A program made the position numbers and the translations under genes. DNA of 64,000 bases from the NCBI GenBank assembly GCA_964035795.1, contig OZ038320.1, positions 6,107,895 through 6,171,894 of the forward strand, in the 5' to 3' direction. Positions 38,277 through 49,105 of the stretch are shown here, in pieces. A model generated the notes under the pieces. That model saw only the letters and a list, made by a program, of their open reading frames with translations, was not told where the DNA came from and made no database searches. The DNA is from Pterobdella sp. o SKG-2022. Taxonomy: Eukaryota; Annelida; Clitellata; Hirudinida; Piscicolidae. Within the stretch, counting starts at the first letter, position 1. Each line of letters opens with the position of its first letter.

Positions 38277-38417
38277 TTTCGTGTTTCGTTGTTATTTTTT
38301 TGTTTTTTGTTGTTTAAATATTTTTTATTCTTGTTATTAGTATTATTGTTAGTAATATTATTGTTGTTTATGTTGCTATGTTTTTGCAAAGTCGTTGTAT
38401 CTCAGTCGATTTCATCA

Positions 38418-38477
<60 letters not shown>

Positions 38478-38593
38478 GTTATTATTATTATTATTATTAT
38501 TACTTCTATTATATTCTTTTTGCACACTGCTTGTAAAAGCAAGAGTTTTGCTTGAGGGTGAATTCCGACCTGGGCACACTTAAGACCTTCTTT

Positions 38594-39752
38594 CTATCCT
38601 AGACTTTCCGCATTCTCTAACTTCGTAGTATATTCTAAGAACATCACACGTACATCAGACAAACATTGGGTTATACCATTCGATTTCACTATTGCATCGA
38701 CCAGTGTTTCATCGCTGAATTGTTTTGTAGGATTTGAAGTAGCGAGACCAGTCAACCAAAAGTCATTTTATAGGGTTTCTTGGCAGCTTCTCTGCTATCT
38801 TTGTTACTCTTTGGGTTGTTAGCCATTCGATCTTTTTTTATTTACTAGATTGAAAATGAATTAATTATAATTGTCTATTTTATTTTTCAAGCATATAAAA
38901 TTATATTCTGATATATTTATAGTAGTCAAAAGCTATGCGATCATTCTTAATAGAGATCACTGTGCTTTTTCACGCCTAAACCTCTTATGGATTTAGTGCC
39001 AAGCATTAAAAAGCTTAGAGTGACCAAAACCTAATTTTCTGACTTCTTTTCAGCTTTTCTTTTAAAACAAAACCAATACCCAGTAAAACTAATTTTTCAT
39101 TTTCAAAAGATATATTAAGATATATTTATTTTTACAGATTTAGTTCCGACGGTATTTATAGAGACTATTTGTTGTTTTATGATAATTTTACGATTGTTTT
39201 GTTTATTTATAATCATGTTTTCATTATTGTATTATAATCAACATTATATTTTTTTGAATTTTTCAATTGTTAATTTCACTTTTCATTCACTCATAGGGGT
39301 GATTTCATAACCTACATCATCTTTATCGAGTAAGTTGCCCGGGTCCATTTCACAATCTCTCTCAAAATGTTTCCATCTTCCATTTCTTGTGCATCACATT
39401 ATATGGAATGATGCTGCCTTCTACTATCGGGTCGTTGTAGTCATATTTTATTCAAGTTTTGAAACTATTTTTTTCCATAGTGGAGCTATAGATGTGTTTT
39501 CATAAAAAGACTGAAATTCCTGGACAGATATAGTTAAGTCGCATGAGAATCTTGTAGTACCCAGAGACCTTATAATCCCTTGTTTCTAAAGCGTGGCGAA
39601 ACTTTTTTATCTTTAGCTGCGGTTTTTTTCATAGACTCATCTTGCAGCTTTTTTTTATGTAAACTTCTTTCAATTGGTATATCTGCCAAAGTCGCTCTAT
39701 CCTTTTGTTCAAGAATTTTTTGAGAGAGAAGTATGAAATTGTATTGACACAC
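38594..39752 (-). pseudogene. Decayed coding-like segments, unrecognised
   Basis: Three minus-strand blocks read like protein but are separated by stops and shifts. 39752-39570 is lysine-rich, with ERSLHKKKLQDE. 39440-39310 has DPIVEGSIIPYNVMHKKWKM and, after a shift, REIVKWTRATYSIKMM. 38766-38594 is about 57 codons, with GLATSNPTKQFSDETLVDAI, ending in TAG. Their common strand and order suggest one ancient gene or transposon ORF. No family was recognised. Confidence 0.3.
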
Positions 39753-40377
39753 ATGATATTTAATATATGAAACATGATATATATTTTGATAGATGCATGA
39801 TTCTTCTATACAATAGGGGAAGAAACCAATTTGCTTTGACTGATTTGGTTATTCATTTATTTATTTTTGTAAAGTATTCATTTTTTTAAGTAATTAGTTC
39901 TATTTTGTATAACTATTATCGACTTAGTATATCTTGCGTAAAACAGCATTGACAAAACCTCCTCAAGAGATTATTGGAGTTCGAGTTTACGGCCTTTCAT
40001 CTTATAACCACACTTAACTTATCCTCTTCGTTGTAGTGAAAATCTTATTTTTTTATTAAGATAATTTTTATTAATTATTTATTTCAATAATGATAAGCAG
40101 TTTTAAATAAATTTACCGTATAAACTATCATCATCATCTTTTCAACATCCTTACCATAATCATTTTCTCGTCATATTAATTATCATCTTCATCATTTTAT
40201 GTTACCATGTTATGTAACATCATTTTTCATGTCTATAAGCAAAGTATTTACCGGGGTTTTCAATTATTCAAATAGAGAATTAGAAACCCAATATTATAAC
40301 AAAATCATCAATGATGAAGTATAGTAACCTGAATCAAATATTAAGGTCAAAAAATACAATGTACTTATTAAAAAGAA

Positions 40378-40417
40378 GACACGGAGCTTTTCGTAAGGCT
40401 AGCTTACATTATCAAAT
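40378..40417 (-). repeat. Penelope-type hammerhead-like motif
   Basis: On the minus strand the order is TTTGATAATGTAAG, CTAGC, CTTAC, GAAAAGCTCCGT. Stem II (GTAAG with CTTAC) is perfect and the GAAA box is intact. The CTGATGA box is degraded to TTGATAA, so self-cleavage is unlikely. Confidence 0.6.
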
Positions 40418-42215
40418 GATAACTTAGTGTTTTTTGACCTTACTATAAAATCCTCAATGGTTTATCATTATCATTTGTCTAGCTTGATGATCAACTTACC
40501 AGTCTTATGTACTGTTATGATATGAATTTTTTTACGTCTAGATGTTCTAAACGTTATACTATTGCATATGATTAAGACTTTTTAAAATCTCAATCATGAA
40601 ATCTATTTCTAATCATTTTAATCTTTTTCAAAGCCTATCTAAATATAGAACTTAAAAACTGTTCATCTTTCAAATCACGAAGCTTCTCTTAAAAGGGATA
40701 CATACGAATTTACATGTGAAAATCTGCAAGATTCAAATAATCAATTTTTTGTTGTTATTTTCTGTAATAATCATTGTTTTCATTACTAATTATCAAGTAT
40801 ATATCTAATCAAAGTAAATCTGATAACCCTGTTTAATGTGTTATTGGTATATTAAATAATAATGATAACTTTGTTAGGAAATCAATAATTTCGCAACTTC
40901 ATCATATATTGTGTCGTACTTTTATATCGCTTTTCATCTATGCTTCGATGCCGGACAGTTATAATAGTTTTTCGATTTCAATTTGATATATATTTTAAAC
41001 ATTTCATTTGTTTGAACTACATTTTTCTATATTTTTGAATCATTGATTATAACTTTGATCATTGTCTCCATACTGTGCGTCTTTTTCGATTTCTTAACCA
41101 TCACTATAGTCTAATTAAAACGACAATGTCCCACAGGATGTTTTAATTGATGTATTATATCTTAGTAACTCTATCAACTCTAGTTATCGCTAATATCAAC
41201 GTGAGTATTATAGTAACAAAATAAAAACGTGTTTTTCAATATCTATACAATAGTTCCCATTAGCTACATCAAAAATTGTTGGTACTTTTCAATGGTATAC
41301 TACGATCAATTGTTCTCGTTTAGTTACCATATGGTTTATACATTTAAAATTAATACTATGTTGTAGGACTGAGGGACTTAAGCTTTTTATAATCAAAAAG
41401 ACGCTTCATCACCTTTCAAGCTTCATAATGCTTTCGTTGAGATTATTATTGTTTGTTTTACATTCCAAAATTGTTAAAACATTTCGATTTATTTTTGTGC
41501 TAAAAGTTAATTTATACCAATATTTATTTTATGAAACATTAACTTTTAATAAATTAATTCAACTTATTCGTAGTTGTTGAAAGATTATTCAAAAAAATAT
41601 AAAATGTCTACAAATTGCTTTATTTATAAAAAATATCTTAAAATAGTCAGTTTTTGATTTTTCCAAAATGTTCATAAATTTAATTAAAATATTCAAAAAA
41701 TGGAAGATTTAAAAAAAATTTTTGAGATTATTTCAATCTTTAAAATTGACCTCTGATTTATGAAATTTAAAGATTATTGATAAAATTTAAGATTAATAAG
41801 TAGCTTATAAATCAGATTTTTAGCTTTATCCCTATAAATTGTATTTGAATTTAAAATAACATTCACAAAGACAACCAATATTAAATGGTTACAATCTTTC
41901 ATTTTCAATCCATAATGAACAGCACTATGTAAAAGAAAGTTACATTAAGAACGCAGTCAATTTTAATTTTTAAACCATTTCTATTTCGAGATATGTTACA
42001 TCTCCATTTATCACTCCTTATCGAACTGGCATATCATACACAAGGTAGCCAGTGTTGCTGGCCTGTGTTTGTGTCATTTGTCTGTGAGTGATTTGCAGGC
42101 AAATGTATCCTGTATGGGTTCAGAAATGTTGAATATAAAGCATACAATGTAAAAATGTGCTGAATATAGACCATAAAAGATGAAAAATGCTTGCAAATTT
42201 TTATATATAGATTTA

Positions 42216-42305
42216 CTGCTGTACATGCCCCAGTAGCTAAGGTAGATAGCAGTCAGTTTATGTTATTGATGCTACTATAGCATAATTTATAAAATGACCC
42301 ATTTG
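42216..42305 (-). repeat. LINE 3'-tail family copy
   Basis: On the minus strand TGGGTCATTTTATAAATTATGC, ATAGTAGCATCAATAA and AGCTACTGGGGCATG align in order with 20895-21052 (+) and 62214-62345 (-). Confidence 0.65.
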
Positions 42306-43078
42306 GTTATTTATTTATTATTTAATTTTAAAAAAAGATTTAAAATAACATGGTTTTAATTTTCTAACTTCCCACATTAGCTACACCACTTTGATAAGAT
42401 TAGAATAAAAATAAATATTAGTTATTAAAGAATTTATAACTAGTTATATTTGTGTAACATTCATTAAAGCATTTATGACCTGTGCTTATGTATTTCAATC
42501 AAGCTCAAAATATATAAAATTTAACAAAAAGTAACAGAAATTTTACTCAATTTATTTTAAAATTTTTTAATACTCATTTTTTAACTAAAAAGATACCCTT
42601 ATAAAACCTTAATAAGCCAACCTGAAAGGTGTTGAGTGAGAATGACAATGAGAATGACAATGGTGAGGATGACAAAGCCTACCCCACTATATAGCCATAC
42701 ATCCATTCGTTCTTGCACACTTACAGCTGTTCAGAGTAATAAGGATGTTAACCTTGTTCAATTATACTATTAAGATGTAAAGATGGCTATTTCTATTAGT
42801 TCCTGTAGAACAGCTCAACTATTAAAAACCTTAGTTTTAGTTTATTTGCTTTATACTTGTTTTTGAATTGTCGTATAAACAATATAATGATAAAATTCTC
42901 TGTAATGAAAATGCATCAGATTTATTTTAAAAAACCCAGTGATAAAACTAATACTAATAAAATTTTATCAATGAGAAAAATTATTTGTCAAAAAATAGAG
43001 AAGATTTAAATTTTGTTATTTTTTTTTCCAGAGGCTTCTAATACAAACAGCTGGGATCACTCACATTCTTGAGCTTGC
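42306..43078. other. AT-rich DNA, nothing recognised
   Basis: No gene or repeat family is visible. A short GAGAATGACAATG direct duplication occurs near 42630-42665. Confidence 0.4.
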
Positions 43079-43198
43079 ATGGTTGGAAAAAAGGCCAACA
43101 AAATTGTTAGAAAAACCATTTGTTTAAACGATGACATTTTGACAGTTTATTGTGGTTTAGTCGAAAATGATTTTATTTACAATGCTCAAGCACTACAG
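43079..43198 (+). CDS. Possible first coding exon, unrecognised
   Basis: An ATG at 43079, with an in-frame stop just upstream, opens exactly 40 codons. They end at a strong donor CTACAG|GTGAGA in phase 0. The peptide begins MVGKKANKIV and contains CLNDDILTVYCGLVENDF, which is not low complexity. It lies at the left edge of a region that shares sequence with the duplicated gene units at 45-46 kb and 55 kb, so it may belong to a further, fragmentary unit. No downstream exon was found. Confidence 0.35.
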
Positions 43199-43609
43199 GT
43201 GAGAAAAATAACGGTGATACTATTAGCTGTAAATATTATCAAAAAGTGAAATGGAAAAAATTCTAGGAAAATAAAACACGAAATATTTATACTGATAAAA
43301 AAAAAACATTTGAAGTTACAATCAAATAGAATAAAAACAAAACCATTTACTGATTAATATTAGTATCTACTTTTTCAAAACTGTTTTAACTTTTTGAAAT
43401 TTCTATTTGAATACCAGTACCAAATTGAAGTGCTCTTTAGCTTTATTCATAGAAAATAAAATGGATCTTTTGAGGATAAAAGCAATTAATTTTTTTTTAA
43501 ATATTAAAGCTTAAATTTTATTTAATTTCCTTTTTTTAAAACGTGAAAATAATTTTAACAATCATATAAAACATGGTTTTTATAATTGCTGAACTTATTA
43601 AGGTTCAAA

Positions 43610-44040
43610 ATTTCTTGTGACTTTAAAAATGCTTGATTTCAAATTTTTGAGCTATTCAACCATGCTTTGTTTCCCAATATCTTTTGGTCCACAACTCATT
43701 ATGCTTTTTGATGAAGTTGGAATGACTTAGCTTGAAAAATATGTTTTGATGCTGTTTTGCGAGGTTGTGGAATAGTATTGACATATAATTTCTACCAGTC
43801 TAATATACTCGTCCTATTAAATATGGCTACAAATATTATTTGCTTTTATTATAGCAACTTTAATGCACGTCAGTTTCCAGCAATTTTGAAAAAGACAAAG
43901 TGCAAAATATGCCTGTTTTTTCTTTTTCTAATTCTTTTAAATTAACTTTTTTGACGGTAGATAGCTGAATATAAGAAGTTTAGAAGGCAAAGGTATGAAA
44001 ATTTTTTAAAGAATTAATTGAAAGAAGAATTAGCATTTAT
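43610..44040 (+). repeat. Fragment of the local duplication (unit A)
   Basis: 43610-43770 aligns with 55220-55375, sharing ATGCTTGATTTCAAA, CATGCTTTGTTTCCCAATAT, CAACT-ATTATGCTTTTTGAT and TTTTGATGCTGTT. 43800-44010 aligns with 46075-46260, sharing AACAAAT, ATAGCAAC-TTAATG, and GATAGCTGAATAT followed by AAGGC-AAG. These are the flanks of the gene units B and C, which shows that this stretch is a remnant of a third unit. Confidence 0.65.
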
Positions 44041-44420
44041 TGTCTACAATGAGTTAATTTTTTTACCTATCTCGGTTCCTCGTTATCTTAAAGCGCGAGT
44101 GTCGATCACGAAACTACTCTCAAAAATGGAAAAGTTTTAATAGCCTTCGGTCGACTATCTCTTGTCTTTTTCGATTGACAAATGTTTCAATTTTTGATCG
44201 ACAGAAAGCTATTTAGTAAAGATTACAGTGTTTTTCCACGTAGTTAAAAGTCAGAATCTTCCCAGCTTGACTCCCAATCTTTGGCAATAATTATTTTAAA
44301 GACCTGAGCTGTTTGTCTCTTTCGCATCGACTTTTTTAGATGTTATGTGATGTTGATAAAACAGCTTTGGTTAGAAAAAAAAAGATAACACAACAAGGCT
44401 GTAATCGGCATCAGTAACAA

Positions 44421-44951
<531 letters not shown>

Positions 44952-44954
44952 TAT

Positions 44955-45154
44955 NNNNNNNNNNNNNNNNNNNNNNNNNNNNNNNNNNNNNNNNNNNNNN
45001 NNNNNNNNNNNNNNNNNNNNNNNNNNNNNNNNNNNNNNNNNNNNNNNNNNNNNNNNNNNNNNNNNNNNNNNNNNNNNNNNNNNNNNNNNNNNNNNNNNNN
45101 NNNNNNNNNNNNNNNNNNNNNNNNNNNNNNNNNNNNNNNNNNNNNNNNNNNNNN
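44955..45154. other. Assembly gap, 200 N
   Basis: Exactly 200 unknown bases. A round number like this normally marks a scaffolding join of unknown size. It directly follows the (ACTT)n array, which probably broke the assembly. Confidence 0.98.
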
Positions 45155-45282
45155 AATATAAAAGTAATACACATATTAAGATAAATAAGAAAGTGGAACA
45201 TCCTTGTCTGAACTAAACTGAATGTGGTTACATATATTGCTTGGAAACTTTCCTTACTTTAAGCATTATCAAATTACTCAAA

Positions 45283-45895
45283 ATGAGTAGATTACAAAAA
45301 TTTTTTGTGAACAAATGTTTTGAATACTTTGACTATTATTTTCCCTGGTTCAATTTGAAAGATGGCATAGTTATAGGAATATGGGCTGTGTTATCAGGAA
45401 TTGTTATAGTGAGGTTAGGTCCGATGTTAACGATTGGGTTTGTAATTGCAGGATTGATTTATCTTTATTCCAGTGAGTTTGCTATTTTTACTTTTCACAA
45501 AAAATGGATTTTCAGTGTTATTCACTATTCATTAACTATTATTAATATTTTCAAAAGGTTATTTGACCCCTGTGTTAAAAAATCCAAAGAAGTTTTATGA
45601 AAGTATTTTCATTAAGCTTTATGATTACATCTGGAAGTTTGTGATTGCTGCATCAGTTTGGAGTGCTTGGATTTTTGCCATTGGAGCTCTAGCAGCAGGC
45701 TGCGTAGTTTATATTTTGGCTTCAATATTTGGGTTTGGGGTCTTGGGTGTTGCTGTAATTTGTATTGGAACTTTGTTCTGTGTTTTTTTCTTTAAAACAA
45801 GCTTAAAAACAATTTTTAAATATTTGCTTGAAAGTTTGGAAAAAGGTTGTAAGAATTTTTTCGCTTACATACGAAGTATGATCGATTCAATTTAG
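45283..45895 (+). CDS. Unrecognised multi-span membrane protein, unit B
   Basis: Two exons, 45283-45472 and 45558-45895, are joined by an 85-bp intron with a strong donor (CCA|GTGAGT) and acceptor (TTTTCAAAAG). Splicing merges two otherwise separate frames into a 175-residue protein. The chosen ATG follows CAAAATGAG. The N terminus is short and basic (MSRLQKFFVNK). Hydrophobic segments follow: IVIGIWAVLSGIVIV, MLTIGFVIAGLIYLY, and a long Ala/Gly/Ile/Phe-rich pair in exon 2 (FVIAASVWSAWIFAIGALAAG and onward). A Lys-rich tail closes it. I recognise no family. The copy at 52784 is near-identical in exon 1 and in splice sites. About 120 bases after the stop, another frame has the ELDATDKGFSW ending shared with unit C, so the C-terminal coiled-coil part seems deleted here. 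Confidence 0.6.
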
Positions 45896-47189
45896 AACTG
45901 TTGCTAAAAATTGCGAAAACTTCGTAGACATTATTGAAAAATATTTTTTAGAACTTGATGCTACTGATAAAGGTTTTAGTTGGATGCAACTTTAAGGTTA
46001 ACATAAATGAGGCTTGATTTAAAACTGTTGAGATATTTTCAGTATTTGTTGATTTTAATATTTTTAAATTCACCCGCTCTATTAAACATGAAAACAAATG
46101 ATTCACTTATATAATAGCAACCTTAATGACCCACATTTGTCAGAAGCTTCTTAATGAAGAGAAGTTGCTGAGAATCCCTATGTTTACCGTTGATAATTTT
46201 TTTGAAGATAGATAGCTGAATATGAAAACTTCAAGGGCTAAGATGTGGGTATTAGTGAAAAACTAAGAAAAAAACGGGTTGAAATTTGCTGTTCACAAAA
46301 AGTGAAGTGGACCCCCTTTGAAGTTCTCTTCAGTTTTATATAAAAACAAATCGAACAAGTTCGAGTGAAGAAACAAAAAAATCTTCATTTTTAAATGTCA
46401 AAGTTGAATTATTATATGAATATTGACTTAATAAATAAATAAAAAAAATTATGCACGGATGAATTACTAGAAGTTATTAATTAATCACTTTTCGAACGTC
46501 TATTAAGTGTATTAAACACTTTCTTACTAATATAGCTAATCAGAGATAAATAATAATCAATCTACCCATTTGTTTAAAAGACTCTTCCAAATAAAAAATT
46601 ACCATGCATAAGACCCATATAACAATAATATATTGAAATAACATACCAAACAATCTTCAAACTATGAAATATGTATATTCATTCTCTTGAATGATTCAAG
46701 ATACTTTATACTCAATAAAATCTAGTAAACTCTGAACAATATTATTCTTAGATACCATCCTGCTCATACATTCCAAAACTTCGAGTGTCATTATTGCTTA
46801 GAGTTATTTGAATTTTTTGGAGCTTTTTCAATTTTGCACTATAAATTACAAAATCTAAATGTTATCGTTTGTCATCTTTCTTTAGTTGAATTATCGAAAC
46901 TAAAATGGCATCACAAACCTAGCTACAATAATCACTCTCATAATATACCTATAATTAATTCATCATAAGAAAAAAAACTAAACACCAGTTGTCTCAAATA
47001 TGGGCTTCAACAGAGTTATATAAACTTTTCCATGAGCTTTTCAGAAAAACAACGGACTGACTATCAAACAAGGTGTTTCATGATAAGAATCACACATATA
47101 AAAAAAAGTCTTAGAGAAAATAAAAACATAAAATTACTATCAGAAGACAGAAATTCAAATATAATAATAATGAATAGGGATTATTGTTT
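45896..47189. other. 3' flank of unit B and AT-rich DNA
   Basis: 45900-46000 retains the out-of-frame remnant homologous to the C-terminal end of unit C (54910-54974). 46075-46260 matches 43800-44010. The rest is AT-rich with no call. Confidence 0.5.
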
Positions 47190-47335
47190 CGGTCGCTATA
47201 GCTCAATGGTTGAGACCAATTATCTAAAGTTACCGTGTTCGATCCCGTGTGGGCCGACCATTAGCACAGTGTGTTTTCGCTTCATTAATTTGTAGCAAGC
47301 GCTTTGATCTATAAGGAAAAGTGCTTCATAACTAC
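47190..47335 (+). repeat. tRNA-derived SINE, copy 2
   Basis: Aligns over about 145 bases with the copy at 28488: CTATAGCTCAATGGTTGAG, ACCAATTATCTAAAGTTACCG, GTTCGATCC, GTGTGGGCCGAC, ATTAG, TTTGTAGCAAGCGCTTTG and ATCTATAAGGAAAAG. It carries a short deletion in the D and anticodon arm area, so it cannot fold as a tRNA. Confidence 0.85.
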
Positions 47336-47540
47336 ATTTAACCAAGATACAGATTATGATAGAAGAAGGAATAAGAGATGGAAAATACAACCCGACTAAT
47401 GACACTGTTATTAAAGGTCTAAACTCATTCCAATATTTCTTAAGAAAATATTTATATTTATAAAAACTCACCATTCTATAACAACATTTTTTTCTCATAC
47501 AATCAACCAGCAAGATTTTTTTCTACAGCTAAAACATAAA

Positions 47541-47929
47541 TTCAACAACTTGTGGGATATCACCTTTAAGAATTTACCGCTTAGACCAAATATAGACCAA
47601 ATAGACACAGTATATTATAACTCAGCTAAAATGTTATCTAATTATCTAAAGCCTATTTCTTATAATAAATACACTATTAATAATATTCAAGTTTTCCAAA
47701 AATGCTTAGTAAACTTCCTCCTCTTGGACTAGATGAAGATGTAAATTTTAATATCGATAATTTATATTGCCCTGAACCCCAGAAATAGTTTCCCATCGAC
47801 TTTAGCCGAAAGAGCACTTTATGTGAATAAGAAGAGGAAATTATCAGAAGCTTACCATATTATGGTTGTAAATTCTTCTATTAATGGTCAAAGGGACATT
47901 AAGATTTATGTTATTTAGAAATGGTATAA
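47541..47929 (+). mobile_element. Penelope-like element remnant 1 (RT plus GIY-YIG end)
   Basis: The first part encodes a Penelope-type reverse-transcriptase segment: LRPNIDQIDTVYYNSAKM, then after a shift FPKMLSKLPPL and DEDVNF. From about 47795 another frame reads RKLSEAYHI and SINGQRDIK, then LFRNGIT and stop. This is the C-terminal end of the GIY-YIG endonuclease domain typical of these elements. The catalytic core of RT and most of the endonuclease are deleted, so this is an inactive, internally deleted copy. Confidence 0.75.
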
Positions 47930-49105
47930 CTTGAATATTTCATTTTTCATTTTAGTATTTTTTTTAATTACTTAGTTTATTTATTCATTTTTATTATAAT
48001 TTATTTTTATTTCGTTATTATTATTTTTTTTATAATTTATAATTACTTCTTTCTTATCATTTTTGTATATGGTTTTAATGAAATATGTTAACAGTACATA
48101 ACAAATGTTTTTTCCAAAAGCCACAATAAAATGAGTAATATTTCAAAACACTAGTAAGTTTATTAAAATACGAAGCTTTTCGTTATCAACATAAAATTTT
48201 CACGTATACTTTCAAAGACTTGTCGAAATTGAATTTGACTAGAAACTTAACTTTTCTCATGCTTAATCGTAACAATAAATAATCATAATGATTTATTTAT
48301 TAAATTAAATATTTAAAAATAAATTTGAAACTACAAAAATATGCTTTAAAAACGCAAAAGAGACAAAGAACTTCGATCCTCAAGAAAAGACTCCTTAATA
48401 CCAATCTCTGTTTGGAAATTTTTTATTATGGCTTGTCTACATTTTTATTGCTTGTTATTGACTTATATTCATCTGTTGTTGGTTTTTCTCATATATCATT
48501 TCCTTGTATGGTCTCCTCCTTACCTATCTTTAAATTTACATTCTTTCATTAAATTTCAAGTGATCTTGAAACTCTCTGGTTAAACATCACTATAATAAAC
48601 CTCGTAAATTATTATTATTATTATTGATTTCAAGTTTCTGAGTTTCATATTCTATTTTTGAATCAGTTTTTGTTTGTTTTTATTTACTTGATTAATGGGT
48701 TTTCAGTCATAATTTCAAATTCTTAATTCCATTATTTTAGCCCTAGTTATTTCATTCTCCAGTTATTCATTCATTTATTTTTAAAATTTTTATTCATATA
48801 TTGTTTCAATACTTTGCCTCTTGAATGACCTCTTTTTAATGGTTCATTTATTATGCTTCAATAATACTCACCATTATCCAACTTTCATTGTTATTTTTTT
48901 ATACCTTCACATTTTTTTTATTTTAAACATAATCAATTTTTAGTTTCTTTTCCACTCTTGGTATTTTTAGGTTTTTTTCCAATTTCTATATATATTTCTT
49001 TAGGTCCATTAAAAGTTTTATTCTCTATACATGTCTTTCTTGATTATCCTGTCTTTTCAAAACAATTTGTTAAGCACTTGTAATAATCTTCTATAATTTT
49101 TTACC
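47930..49105. other. T-rich DNA with a hammerhead-like motif
   Basis: The plus strand is strongly T-rich between about 48400 and 49080. A minus-strand hammerhead-like motif is at 48169-48200. No gene is recognised. Confidence 0.5.
48169..48200 (-). repeat. Penelope-type hammerhead-like motif, partial
   Basis: The minus strand ends with GTTGATAAC, GAAAAGCTTCGTATTTT. The GAAA box and AGCTTCGTA are intact, while stem II and the upstream box are lost. Confidence 0.5.

Larger units (their letters stand above)
38277..42215. other. Intergenic region after PIP4K
   Basis: Contains an (ATT)n-rich tract at about 38425-38505 and a minus-strand area with broken coding-like frames at 38594-39752 (separate entry). 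A hammerhead-like motif lies at 40378-40417. The remainder is AT-rich without a recognisable element. Confidence 0.5.
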
